The notes under the pieces: generated by a model
What the model saw: only the letters and a program-made list of their open reading frames with translations
What the model was told of the DNA's origin: nothing
The model's database searches: none
Part shown: positions 1-10,920 of the stretch, piece by piece
Position numbering within the stretch: the first letter of the stretch is position 1
How the letters are laid out: each line of letters opens with the position of its first letter
Assembly: GCA_963814985.1 (NCBI GenBank)
Contig: CAWFFV010000116.1
Location: 1 to 46,026 of the forward strand
DNA length: 46,026 nucleotides
Direction: 5' to 3'
From: CAWFFV01 sp963814985
GTDB lineage: Bacteria > Chloroflexota > Ktedonobacteria > Ktedonobacterales > Ktedonobacteraceae
Program-made: the position numbers and the translations under genes

Positions 1-57
1 GAGGAGAAGATGGAAGCATGTGAGGGAGTGAGCTTTGTGGTTGCTCCCTATAGATGA
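1..57 (+). CDS. possible 3' end of an upstream gene (partial)
   Basis: Frame 1 is open from the first base to a TGA at 55-57 and would encode the last 18 residues of a protein entering from the left, ending in APYR. The fragment is too short to assign. It could equally be chance reading in non-coding DNA. About 170 bases with no recognisable gene separate it from the next start. Confidence 0.25.
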   Translation, partial: EEKMEACEGVSFVVAPYR

Positions 58-228
58 GGTAAGATTGTGCGCAACGGAAGATGTCATATTGACAGATTTG
101 TTGTTCCCAAAAAAGCAAAAAGTACGCTACAATCGGCGTGAACGTGTATACTTGCAATAACCGCACAAAAGCTGGCGGGAGCTTCAGCATCCACAGGAGC
201 ACTACCTTGATAACAGCAAACAGGGGAC

Positions 229-2123
229 ATGACGATACTGAAAAGCTGGTAATACAAAACTTCAAGCTCATCCGATTCGGGTGAGTTAAAATTAGCTCCC
301 GTCACAGTACTTGCTGGCCGCAATAGCTCCGCAAGAGAGCCTCATCCAGTCAATTCTGATGATTGCACAGACGCTAAGCAATCGCGTATTGGATCGGGCT
401 TTACTCCCAAATGGCCCCATAGTTCAGTTAGGCACCTTTGAGGATATTCTGAGTGAGCAGACGAATTTGCGAACTCTGGTGGTTGGCTTTGAATTAGAAG
501 TGGAAAAAGAGGAACTAAAAGCGTCTGCGAATGCCAGAGTCAGGCAAATAGATGGAATGAGGACCGTCAAAAGGTCGAATCCAAATATTAAATCAGTTAA
601 AGTCACTTCTCAGTTCCATAGCGCCAGTATTAACGGTACCAGTACTTCCGCTATTGAAGCATCGAAAGTTAATGTTGAAAGAGTTTCATTGGAAATAACT
701 GCTTTTTCTAATAGACAACTGTCCTCAGAGAGGGAAAGCGAGACGTTGCTCGAATTTAGCATAGATATAAGAAGTTATAATCCATAGAGTTTGATGAATT
801 TCTCAAAAGTGTTTCGCCTGAATATTTAAGACTTGTTCCTTCCACTGCGGAAATTGAAATTACCTGGGTGCATTTAAATTAAAAAGTAAACGTCAATGCT
901 CGTATGTTCCGATCCATCTCTGATAGCCTTCTCTCACATTCTTCCTACCCGTCTCATTGGGAAATACGTCATTGAGGAATATCGAAAGTACATTTAATCC
1001 AACTAATAGATCTTGCTTTTGTGTATTCCAGATAAATGACAAATTCAAAGAATTAAATCGACTTCTTGAACTAGATATACCTCTTTCAGATAGCCTGATA
1101 AATGCTGTACTAAATTTCTGTAAAAATGAAGGTATACAGGAAGCTCTTTCCGCTCAAACATTTCTTGATTTGATAGCCTGGTATAGATCGTTAAAACTAT
1201 ATCAAAGGAAAAGATCTATTGGTAATAAACTCAAAGAAATTATGGAACAAAGCATCTTAGAAGATTTATCGCAAGTAGATAGTAGCAACAACGAGGGAAC
1301 TGAGGCTCTAGAAGCAATAACCAATAATATTTATGTAGAGAATCTCGAAAGTAGTGTAGAACAAGTTATTCAGTTTTTTACCAGTAAAATACGTTATTTG
1401 GGTCCATTGCGGGCTGATCCACAGGCAGCTCAAAGATTTGCACCCAGCAGTGAGTTAGATGATGTTGGCACAAAAGGAGAAACTGCAGCGGCTGTCTATG
1501 ATGCCAATCAAAATGCGCTTATACGTTGGCATAATCCTCTCAATGAGAGGATTGAACAAAGCACATTAAAAGTAGCTTTGAATACCTGGGCGCGTTATTT
1601 GGGAGTAGCAAACGAAATTAAGATCCAAATGGCGGGTCAGAGCGGAGTAAGTTGGCAAGTAATACATAGGGAGGGGCATAAAGCACTGCCACTTAGCGCC
1701 GTTGGTGTCGGCGTCAGTCAGATTCTACCAATTCTCGTGATGGGTCTACTGGCACCCGATAATACGCTCTTACTTGTTGAGCAGCCAGAATTGCATCTAC
1801 ATCCCAGCGTACAAGCTCGTTTGGGTGATTTCTTTATGGGGTTGGCAAAATGTGGCAAGCAATGTCTGATCGAGACGCACAGCGAGAATCTCGTTAGTCA
1901 ACTACGCTATCATATCGTGCAAGCTGGCGGGCTAGAAAACAGCGACAGCCTGATCTATTTTGTCGATCAGGACGAACAGGGTGCTGCAAGATTTAACCCC
2001 ATTGAGATTTCTCCGCAGGGCAATATCCTCAATTGGCCTGATGGCTTCTTTGACGAAACGATGCTACAAGAAGACCGCATTACCGCCGCAGGGCTGAAGA
2101 AAAAGAGTGAAAAAAGTAAATAA
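229..2123 (+). pseudogene. AAA family ATPase with DUF3696 C-terminus, multiply frameshifted
   Basis: Stitching the frames gives an AAA/ABC-like ATPase of the overcoming-lysogenization-defect type. The start is ATG 229 (MTIL), followed in shifted frames by QNFKLIRFGELKLAPVTVL and AGRNSS, which is where the Walker A loop GxNSSGKSS should be. At about 305 the bases for GKSS are short by two, so Walker A is destroyed as read. The piece 311-787 continues with SLIQSILMIAQTL and LGTFEDIL, typical of the family. The long piece 957-2123 holds the C-terminal half: YLGPLRADP, the signature-like GVGVSQILPIL, Walker B LLLVEQPELHLHP, and the H-loop region LIETHSEN. Further shifts fall near 243, 280, 780 and 880-960. 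The stop TAA overlaps the ATG of the next gene, so the two form a coupled pair. Related ATPases occur in phage-defence and housekeeping contexts; the target here is unknown. With at least five lesions it may be a genuine pseudogene rather than only an assembly fault. Confidence 0.8.
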
Positions 2124-3177
2124 TGGTTGATATTGTGATCGACCCTGTAATTGTCATGACACCACCTGATGACGCAACCAGGGCAGAAGTAGAGGCGTGG
2201 CTGGAGAATCTAACCATCTGGCTGAAAGAAGCCCTTACGGCACCTTTGACATGGCTACACTTTCGGCAGGCATCAGAATTTTTAGAGGCCAATGGACAAT
2301 TCCCTAGCTTTGAGCGATTGAGACAATTGCAGAAAAAGTACCGATTGGATATTAATATTAGCCAGATTGCAAGAAATGTAAATGAGTTTTTTCGCGACGA
2401 TTATCTTGACCTTGAAACACGTTTGAGATGCCTGGAATATGCAATTGAATTGAAGCAGGCTCGATCATCATCAAGCCAGAGCAATTTGTTACTCGCTTAC
2501 CTGAGGATTTACATGATGGCCTACATCCACTACTAGCTGACTGTTGTGCTTGTAAGCATATAGATTATCCTTTTGGGCAAGGACTGCATATCGCAACTCT
2601 CGCATTAACAAATAGGGCAAGAGAGATAACCATCTCCGTTATTATTCTGGACGCTCTTCCTGATTTTGCTCGGCCTCCTGATAACAAGATCGCTCAAACA
2701 TTCCCGTTATTAATTACTCCTGATGATTTACAACCTCTTACAAATATTATTGATTTATGGGCCAAGGGCGAGCAGGGAATTATCTATGCCATCGAACAGC
2801 AATACAAAAGAGATCAGCCAGACATTGTCATCAGCCTACCCGCATTCCGGCTTGGACCACACTTTATTGAGTCAGTAAATGAGCGAGGATTAGATAGCAA
2901 GGAGATTATTCTGCGTAGCATTATTCGTGCTGCCTCTGATGTGATCGCGGATAGGGCAAAAGATAGACTCGGCTATCGATTGCATCCATTCAGAAAAAGT
3001 GAGACAGCAGATAGCCCACAACTCATTCGTGAAAGCGATCAGGCCAGAGCGTGGCGTCTTATGCTTCAAAAACATGGAGCTGGATGGCGTTTGCACTACT
3101 GGCAAATTCCCACTCCCGAAGGAAGCATGATTGAATTTGCCAATGTCGGCAAAGAGTCCGAGCGAGAAATATATTAA
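2123..3177 (+). CDS. partner protein of the DUF3696 ATPase, unknown function (frameshifted)
   Basis: ATG 2123 overlaps the stop of the ATPase (TAATG), implying translational coupling. Frame 2 reads 137 residues to a stop at 2536. Frame 1 is open from about 2460 to 3177 and continues the protein in the same style (KPEQFVTRLPEDLHDGLHP and on), so a one-base shift near 2460-2475 splits a gene of about 350 residues. The N-terminal third is helical and charged. The C-terminal part contains LHIATLALTNRA, the segment QPDIVISLPAFRLGP and a tail ending with WRLHYWQIP. No signal peptide or membrane segment is visible. I do not recognise a domain. Gene order suggests it supplies the partner or effector for the ATPase, as in other two-gene AAA-ATPase modules; this is inference from position only. 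Confidence 0.65.
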
Positions 3178-3185
3178 ACCCACAA

Positions 3186-3217
3186 GATGCCAGGGCAAAA
3201 TCTCTTACCCTGGCATC
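3186..3217. terminator. hairpin between convergent genes
   Basis: GATGCCAGGG (3186-3195) pairs perfectly with CCCTGGCATC (3208-3217) around a 12-base loop. It lies between the stop of the ATPase partner and the stop of the convergent kinase gene, where a bidirectional terminator is expected. No T tract follows on the plus strand. Confidence 0.55.
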
Positions 3218-3230
3218 ACCTCATCACCCC

Positions 3231-4936
3231 TCACCTTCTCAGTAATGTACCCAGGACGGTCACTCCTGCCAGACCCAGACAGAACCAGCCAGGAACCAGC
3301 ATGTGTGGATTGGTCAGCAGAAAAATGCCCCCACCCATCGACACCGCAAACATAGCAACCAGAGAAAGTCCTCCACCACTTCCCCCACTCGATACTTCAG
3401 CAACACTGCCTCGTCTGCGTCCACGTCGTCCACGCCTGCGCGGTGTACTCTGGGCAAGCTTCACCTCGATCTGTCCTGTTTCAATCCTGGTGATGACCCG
3501 CTCTAGTGAACGAGGCAGAGTTAAGAGTATACGGCCCGTCTCTATCAACTGATCCAGGATCTGCTGAAAGGTCTGACCTGCTCCATCAGCATCAAGTCCC
3601 AGGAACTTGCGAGCATAGGGAGTTGCCACTTCAACAAAGTTGAAATCGGGCGCGAGTCCCGTCGAAACCCCTACCAGGGTTCCAATTGCTCGTCCGGTAA
3701 AGGCAAATTGGGCCGGAACCTGAAAAGGTTGTCCATAGAGCAGATTTTCGACATCTTGTGCCACTTCGGGGATATCCAGTTCACGCGCCTCACCAAGCGT
3801 CATACCATAATACCGATCCATCATCAACCCCATGCCACGTTCGATAGCGGGTAAATTGCCCCCTCTCCAATAAAGCCCAATTTGACCAGCGCATTGGCCA
3901 GTGAGTGTGAATCGCGGGTAATAAAGCCCAGGAATAGATCTTTCATAGAGTGCTTCATATTTTTGGTAATATTACCAACCATGCCAAAATCGACAAAGGC
4001 GATGATGGGACCACTATCAGATGTCCCTTGCTTGACAAAGATATTGCCAGGATGCGGGTCCGCATGGAAGAAGCCTTCAACAAAGAACTGGTGGAAATAG
4101 GCACGCACGGTACGTTTGGCAACCTCCAGACGATTTATCCCAGCAGTTTCCAGGGCAGCATAATCATTAATCTTGATTCCATCAACCCATTCCAGAACCA
4201 TGACACGCCGCGAGATATACTCTTCATGGATATACGGAATATAGATCGTGGGATCATCCTGGAACATCTCCTTGAAACGTTTGGCATTGGCGGCTTCAGT
4301 CACATAGTCAACTTCCTCATAAACCGTACGTCGGAACTCGCGGTAGACGCCCATCAGATCGATAAATTCGCTCGTATCCACAAAACGCATAATCACCCAG
4401 ATTACAAACTTGAGAGTGCTTAAATCCATCTGTACCAATTGATCAATGTTGGGCCGCTGAATTTTGACGGCAACTGTTTCACCTGTAGCAGCCAGAACTC
4501 CCTTGTGAACCTGTCCCAGGGATGCAGCAGCAGTACATTTACGTTCCAGTACGCTAAAAATCTCTTCAACAGGCTTGCCTAATTCAGACTCTATGACATA
4601 CACTACATGATTAAAGGGTGCCGGGGGCACCTCATCTTGCAATGAACTAAGAACAGTGAGTGCTCTCTCCGGTAACAGGTCAGCGCGAGAACTGAGGAAT
4701 TGCCCTAACTTTATCATGAGAACGCCAAGCTTGACCGCAGTCTTACGGAAGGCAACCAGCACCTGGATCAGTACTTCAATATTGGGCTGTACCTCATAGT
4801 TGCCACTTGCCCGTGCACGGATCACGCGCCGGCGCTCACGATAAATAATCCAAATTGTCCATAGCAGTAGACGCGAAACTCGGAAAAAGCGTACAATTTG
4901 CGCAATTCTGTTTATCCGAGGAGTTGTTGTACGCAT
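3231..4936 (-). CDS. ABC1/AarF/UbiB-family atypical protein kinase (one frameshift)
   Basis: The family hallmarks are present: the KxGQ motif (K76-Q79 of MIKLGQFLSSRADLLPE), the Ala-rich loop AAASLGQVHKG, ATP-anchoring lysine in VAVKIQRPN, glutamate in EEVDYV, catalytic HADPHPGN and metal-binding VDFGMVG. Known members (UbiB/COQ8) are membrane-associated ATPases needed for ubiquinone or other isoprenoid lipid metabolism. Start ATG 4936 is chosen because AGGAAAGG precedes it; the frame is open further upstream without a ribosome site. Near 3855 a run of G is one base short, so the reading breaks after FIGEGAIYP; restoring it gives GEGGNLPAIERGMGLMMD and joins the 200-residue tail 3231-3833. 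The C-terminus has an Arg/Gly-rich linker (RRRGRRGRRRG), a Gly/Ser stretch and two hydrophobic segments, likely a membrane hairpin. It is divergent from the aminopeptidase gene across about 130 bases. Confidence 0.9.
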
Positions 4937-5070
4937 ACATACTACCTTTCCTGATTGTAATGGTTTACCATAAACACGTACGTTTGAGGTAAGCGAGAAG
5001 TTCGAGTGAATGTTCACATACAGCCATAGCAAAAGGGAAGGTCAAACTTGCGCTAGAGGAGATTTTTTTG

Positions 5071-7753
5071 ATGGCAAAATGCAATCGTGTACATACCGTA
5101 GACCTTGGTACTGGCTATAGCCTGCTGTTTTTACAGTCAGGGGTACCAACACCCAGAGCACACTCTTTTGAACTCCCTGATGACCATTCACACTATGCAC
5201 CTGACCGACCCGCCGATGTGCAACATGTCAAGCTGGTCATCGCGCTCGACTTTGAGCAGGAAACGGTGAGTGGTACGGTCTTTACCACTTTCTCAGCACT
5301 CTATGAAGAAGTAAAAACAATTTCGTTCGATGCGATAGATCTTCTGATAGAAAATGTCGCACTCGCCGATGGTCAGCAGTTAACATATAGCAGCACTGAT
5401 AAGAAACTGATAGTGACATTAGACCGTCCCTATCAACACAGCGAGCAGTTCACTCTTGCCGTAACCTATCATGCCAAACCTCGTACTGGCTTACATTTCA
5501 TCAAACCCGCGCCGGAAGATCCCACACGTCCCATACAGGCCTGGACTTTTGGGCAACCACGCGATCATAGTTACTGGTTCCCTTGCTATGACGCCCCCAA
5601 TGATCGTGCCACCACCGAGATTATCGTTACTGTTCCAGCCCAATTTCTGACCGTTGCCAATGGAAATTTGCTAGAAGTCACCGACAATGGCGCGACCAAA
5701 ACTCACCACTGGCGACATGATGTTCCCCATGCAACATACCTGATCTCACTCGTCGTCAGTGACTTCGCAGTAATCGAGGACACATACAACGGCAAACCCG
5801 TCAACTACTATGTACGCAAAGACCGGAAGGACGAGGCCCTCCTGTACATGGATAAAACGCCAGAGATGATGCGTTTTTTCTCCGAGTATACAGGGGTCGA
5901 GTACCCCTACGATAAGTATGCGCAGACGGTCGTCGAACTCTACACAGGCGCGATGGAACATACCACCGCGACCACACATAGCTTTATGCTGCTGATCGAT
6001 AAACGCGCCTCACTAGATTTGGGTCCAGAATATGTCTCCGTCGTAGCCCATGAGTTAGCCCATCAGTGGTTCGGGAGACCTGGTAACCTGTCGCGATTGG
6101 CCCAATGGCTGGCTAAATGAGGGCTTTGCTACTTACTTTGAGGAATTATGGGGTGAGCATAACCTGGGCACCGATCACTTTAAGCAGTCGATGTCCAACC
6201 TCAAACAGGGCTATCTTGGCGAGGATAGTCGCTATCGTCGCCCAATTGTGTATCATACTTATCATGACCATGGCGCTGAACTGTTCGATGCTCATATGTA
6301 CAACAAAGGTGGCTGGGTATTACATATGTTGCGTCACCAGCTCGGCGAGACGACTTTCCGGCGTGCTATCAAAGCTTATCTTGAGCGCTATCGCGAGAAA
6401 GAGGTCATTACACCAGACCTGGAGCGCACATTGGAAGAGGTGACAGGCCGTAGTCTGGCACGCTTCTTCCAACAATGGGTCTATAGTGGTGGCTATCCCG
6501 CCTTCGAAGTGAGCTATTCATGGGATAGTGATCGCAATATAGCCAGGATCAAGATCAAGCAAACACAAAATGTTGATGACCTGACTCCTTGTTTTGTGAC
6601 ACCCGTTGATCTGGCCTTTACTATTCCAACTTCGGATGAGGCCGCAAAGGATGCTCATACCAGCCAGACACGCACTATCCCAATGCGCATCACGGTAGGA
6701 GAAGATGGACAGATCGAGCAAAGTTTCTATGTCCCATTAGAGCGTGAACCACTTATGGTACGCTTCGATCCCGACGGCTGGCTCCTCAAGACGCTCAAGT
6801 TCGAGCGATCCAGCAAGATGCTCCGCTACCAGATTGCCCATGATCCCGATATACTGGGACGCATCGAGGCAGCAGAGGCCCTGGGAGAGAAAGCAGGTAA
6901 TGAGAATCTGGAGGCACTGACAACGGCTCTGAATCAAGATGCATTCTGGGCTGTACGTGCCACTGCCGCTTCCGCACTTGGGACAATCGGAAATGAAAAG
7001 GCTCAATCTGTACTCATCACAGCGCTACAAGAACTCGACGCGACACAATTTTCGCGGGTGCGTCTGGAGGTCGCCAATGCCCTGGGAAAATTCCAGGCTC
7101 CCCAACAACTGGCACAGGCAGAACGTTCCGTCCGGGTTTTGCGCACCTTACTTGAGCAGGGAGATGTCAGCTACAGAGTAGAAGGTGCCGCAGCAGATGC
7201 TCTGGGCATGACCCGTACTAAGGGCAATATCGACTTCCTGACAAAGCTGATTGATCGTCCAACATGGATGAATATTGTTCAAAGGAGTATCTTCAGTGGT
7301 CTGGCCGCAACAGGTGAAGATCAGGTTGTTGAGATGATAGCAAGCTATCTCAACAACCCACAAAATCATCCAACTCTGCGTCTTGCAGCTGCTAGAGGCT
7401 TTCTGACCTTCGCACAAAATCGTCATCTCTATAGCGAAGAGGCTCGTCAGCGTGCGGTGACGGCGCTAAGCCATGCAGTCGAGCATGATAGCTGGGAACG
7501 GGTGCGTGCCATTGCTGCACAGGCACTGATGTTCCTGGGTGAGAAACGTGTCATCGGTCTGCTAGAGCGTGCGGCAGATGCCGAATTGGACTCATTTGCA
7601 CAACGGCCATTGCGCGTCGCCGCCCATGTACTGCGTACCGGAGGCAAAGAAGACGAGCAAATCAAGCAGTTGCGCAACGACTTCGACAAATTACGCGAAG
7701 AGAACCGTACTCTGAAAGAACAACTTGGAGCTCTTGAGGCAAGATTAAAGTAA
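5071..7753 (+). CDS. M1 family metallopeptidase with C-terminal HEAT-like repeats (one frameshift)
   Basis: Aminopeptidase N-type zinc protease removing N-terminal residues from peptides. The N-terminal beta domain is followed by the exopeptidase motif GAMEHTTATTHS and the zinc site VVAHELAHQWFG; the third ligand lies in WLNEGFATYFEELW. The frame breaks directly after HQWFG (about 6077): bases 6074-6083 contain one extra base relative to GDLVTCRDWPNGWLNEG, and the correct reading continues as the second open frame to 7753. After about residue 580 the protein changes to helical repeats with phrases such as AAEALGEKAGN, ATAASALGTIGNEKA and AAADALGMTRTKG, a HEAT-like tail seen in several bacterial M1 enzymes. 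The end is a coiled coil. ATG 5071 is preceded by AGAGGAGA; TTG 5068 is also possible. No signal peptide is apparent, so it is probably cytoplasmic. Confidence 0.92.
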
Positions 7754-7811
7754 CCCATCAGGTAGAGGAGAGTAGGGGACACCTCAAGAAAACAACTTAT
7801 ACACACGATTA

Positions 7812-7847
7812 GTTAAGTGGAATAGAGCATAATCTATTCCACTTAAC
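7812..7847. terminator. perfect 14-bp hairpin after the M1 peptidase gene
   Basis: GTTAAGTGGAATAG (7812-7825) pairs perfectly with CTATTCCACTTAAC (7834-7847) around an 8-base loop, about 60 bases after the peptidase stop. The stem is AT-rich and lacks a T run, so it could be a terminator or a dyad-symmetric protein-binding site in front of the next gene. Confidence 0.5.
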
Positions 7848-7933
7848 CTTATGCTAGAGATAGGCTACAAACAGGTAATCTAGCCGACGGTTAAAAATAC
7901 TAATTTTTATATGTATATAACTGGGGGTGAACC

Positions 7934-10447
7934 TTGCTCGAAGTGCGAGAGACAAACACTGTAACAGCAGCGCGAAAACATGATATATCCTCCTGGCAAG
8001 AAGTGGATCTCTCCTCACTGCATGCCAGAGAAAAGGAATGTCTTCAACAGCGTGAGTCTGCGATCAGAGAGTACTTCACAACAGACACAGCTATTGACGA
8101 TATAACAGCAAAATATCGTATTTCAGCACAGTTACTTTCCAGTCTGGCTGAGAAGTGCTTGATGCTTCATGAAGATGGAACAGCCTGGGGCTATCGTGCC
8201 ATCTTATCTGATATCGAGCCGACGATAACTCAAACATGGCAAGATACAGAGATAGCAGTTTCCAAAAAGCTTCTGAACCGCTCCTTATTCAACCAGAAAT
8301 TATCATAACCTCCCTGAAAACGGGATATGAGAAGCGAGCAAATCATACTGTCATCCGGAAGATTGCTCAACTACGTCGTACGGTCAATAAACGCCGACAA
8401 CGTGATGATAGAGACCACAGCGAACGAAAACGTTTTTATCGTGGGACCAGTCTGGTTATCGTAGCAGTCATCCTATTTGGAATCTTGACGCCTCTAGTCG
8501 CGGGAATTGCAGCTTATAATGTTTACACTCATGTGTACAGCATAACCCAGGATGGGGTTAACCACCTGCTCCGCGTTAAGGCACTCTTCCCCATCAACAA
8601 AAATGATGCGATGGCCGATCTTGATACCGGGAAGTTACAGTTAGCTCATCACGAGCTAACAAGTGCTGAATCTGATTTCGTACAGTTGCAACAACTGGTC
8701 AACCGCCCTGATGTACAGTCAACTATTGAACAGGTTTCGCCTGAGTATGGCCATAAACTGATCATGGCAAGCCATCTGGTACAAGTAGCCATCGATATCT
8801 CACGTATGGGACAGGAGATGACGAATATTGGTGTCATTGGAGCCAGGATCATTCACGGGTCTCCCCTCGCCAGTAACTCCACAACCCCTTTGATCTCTGT
8901 AGCAGACCTTGCCACTATCGAAGGCACAGTAGTTCACGCGATTTACTACATTGACGACATTCAGACACAGATGAGCCAGGTACAACTCAATGATTTACCC
9001 ATCAGTACCCGGCAGGTGACTCAATTAGCAGGTATTTTAGCGGAATTACCCATGGTGCGTGATATGCTTACGCAAGCCCAGGACATGACAGAGTGTAATC
9101 GGCTGGCTTCTGGGTGTAGGACACGAACGGCGTTTCTTAGTTCAGACAATGGATCGTGCAGAACTGCGCCCCGGCGGAGGTTTCACCGGACAATATGGTA
9201 TCCTCCAGATACAAGATGGACATATGGCACCTTTCAGCTTGCGGGACGTGGCCCTGCTAGATTACGCTGGCAATGGTATGGAATTGGGTCGTTCTGCGCC
9301 ACCAGAGTATAGCAGTTGGATGAACTTCGGAAATTGGGGCCTGCGAGACTCTAACCTCGCTGGAGATTTCCCAACGAATGCGAAGATGAACATGCAAGTC
9401 TTTGAGGAAGAGGGAGGCGGCCCGGTGGATGGCAATATCGCCTTTACGCCGACCTTTATCGGACACATCCTTGATGTTACCGGCCCCATCCACGTGGCAG
9501 AATACGGTGAAACTATCACATCGAAAAATCTAGAGGAGCGATTACACTACTACCAACAAGATTATGGTGCCATCGCCATACAACGACAAAAAACGAATGA
9601 TAACAGCCATGCGGTACGTAAGGCATTCACCTCACTCGTCGGTAAATTATTGCTCGACCGTGTACGTCACCTGCCTGTCAAACAACTGCTTGACGTCGTC
9701 AAAGGAGCTATCAAAGATATCCAGTCACGCGACCTGGAAATCTATTTTACCAATCCTGTAGCAGAGCAATGGTTGACTAACCAGGGCTACAGCGGCGGTA
9801 TTGATAAGTTTGTCAAGCAAGATGGCTTTATGCTGGTACAGGCCAACATCAGCATCAGCAAAGCCAGCCAGTATGTGCACACGACAGAACACGATGATGT
9901 GACCATCGATGCACAAGGGGGCGCTACTCATCACCTCACGATTACGCTTAATTACCAGCAAACAGGACCAGTCTACGGATTTGATACTTATGCGGACTAT
10001 CTCCGGGTCTATGTTCCACAAACGGCACAATTTATTAGCGGAGATGGCTTTGATACAGGACAGGCACTCTGCCGACCGGCAGATGGAAGTTGTAATCAGT
10101 ATCAGCATTTCTTTCCCAGCAATGCCCGCTACTGTCCTGATAGCAACTATAATCTTGGTCTGCGTGGCTATCAGTATAGCTGGCCGGTTGATCGTCTGGG
10201 AAATCCGACTGCCCTGACCAGCGATTTTCCAGGCCTGCATATGTGGGGAGGTCTGACAGCAACACCAAAGAACTGTATCTCGTACATCACACTCTCATGG
10301 TATGTGCCTCATGCCGTGACCTATACACAGGGACAACCTTCCTATGCGCTTCTCGTACAGAAGCAAGGTGGCTATATTCCCACGCTAGAGCTAAATGTCA
10401 ATACGAGTGCTCTTCAAGGGATTGCAACCTCTCAACATCAAGAGTGA
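7934..10447 (+). CDS. HTH-TM-DUF4012 membrane protein (two frameshifts)
   Basis: Three overlapping frames form one protein of about 835 residues. The first 124 residues contain a helix-turn-helix-like segment (IDDITAKYRISAQLLSSLAEKCL) followed by LHEDGTAWGYRAIL, which resembles the HTH and HEDGRIxGFRAL motif of some integrase/transposase N-termini. A basic stretch (RRTVNKRRQRDD) and one transmembrane helix (SLVIVAVILFGILTPLVAGI) follow. The extracytoplasmic part ends in a DUF4012 domain with the hallmark DRAELRPGGGFTGQYGIL. Shifts are inferred near 8270 (in CCAAAAAGC) and near 9107. TTG 7934 is the likely start, after GGGGGTGA. DUF4012 proteins are known mainly from Chloroflexota and Actinomycetota and have no settled function; surface polymer or envelope roles are suspected. 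The membrane topology places the HTH in the cytoplasm. Confidence 0.8.
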
Positions 10448-10510
10448 TCTGGTAGGCGATAAGATGTTTACACTTCCATCCGCGAAAAAATAGGTGAGTT
10501 CTGTTGCTGG

Positions 10511-10539
10511 TGGTGGGGTTTGCGGCGCAAACCCCACCA
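10511..10539. terminator. 13-bp perfect hairpin after the DUF4012 gene
   Basis: TGGTGGGGTTTGC (10511-10523) pairs with GCAAACCCCACCA (10527-10539) around the 3-base loop GGC. It has the same GC-NNN-GC apex as the hairpins at 12341 and 23191. A terminator role fits its position about 65 bases after the stop. Confidence 0.55.
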
Positions 10540-10652
10540 GCCACACAAGACACTTTATCTTGCCATTGCTTAAACAACTAAACCGAGTGAGACAACAGCT
10601 GGGTGGGTGTATCTCCCATATCCCATGAGAATTGCAGAAGAGAAGGTTTTGT

Positions 10653-10670
10653 GGTTAAGAATTCTTAACC
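10653..10670. promoter_or_regulatory. 18-bp perfect palindrome, possible operator
   Basis: GGTTAAGAATTCTTAACC is fully self-complementary and lies 250 bases upstream of the exported-protein gene. A related copy follows at 10761. Binding by a dimeric regulator is inferred from symmetry alone. Confidence 0.4.
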
Positions 10671-10760
10671 CAAATCGGTACTTTGGTCCAGTAAAATAGC
10701 TGAGTTGCGCGATCTGTATATTTAAGTGTGGTAATCTTTACCTAAGAAAACCACCGTGGT

Positions 10761-10778
10761 GGTTAAGATTTCCCAACC
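10761..10778. promoter_or_regulatory. imperfect second copy of the palindrome
   Basis: GGTTAAGATTTCCCAACC matches the palindrome at 10653 in 14 of 18 positions, and both copies are preceded by GT. The start-to-start spacing is 108 bases. It is closer to the coding start at 10921 and could be a second operator half of the same control region. Confidence 0.35.
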
Positions 10779-10920
10779 GAATATGCCATGTGTCGAGGCA
10801 GTATCTTGTTGAGGGCACGATGTGCGCTCAACCTGCTGTATTCATGAGCATATGTCCAATTCTGCTCTGCAGGAAAGCAGAAAGAGTTTTTCAGGAATTT
10901 GAGGTAAGGATACGAAAAAG

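Larger units (their letters stand above)
10448..10920. other. intergenic region with hairpin and paired dyad sites
   Basis: No gene is apparent in this stretch. It holds a hairpin near the DUF4012 stop and two related dyad sequences in front of the exported-protein gene, listed separately. The segment 10749-10764 is a further inverted repeat (AACCACC, 2-base spacer, GGTGGTT) abutting the second dyad. Confidence 0.5.

Noticed and set aside
3187..3552. Plus-strand open frames opposite the UbiB-like gene tail
   Set aside because: They are antisense to the Arg/Gly-rich coding region; the Pro/Arg/Ser-rich composition is a by-product and no ribosome site is present.
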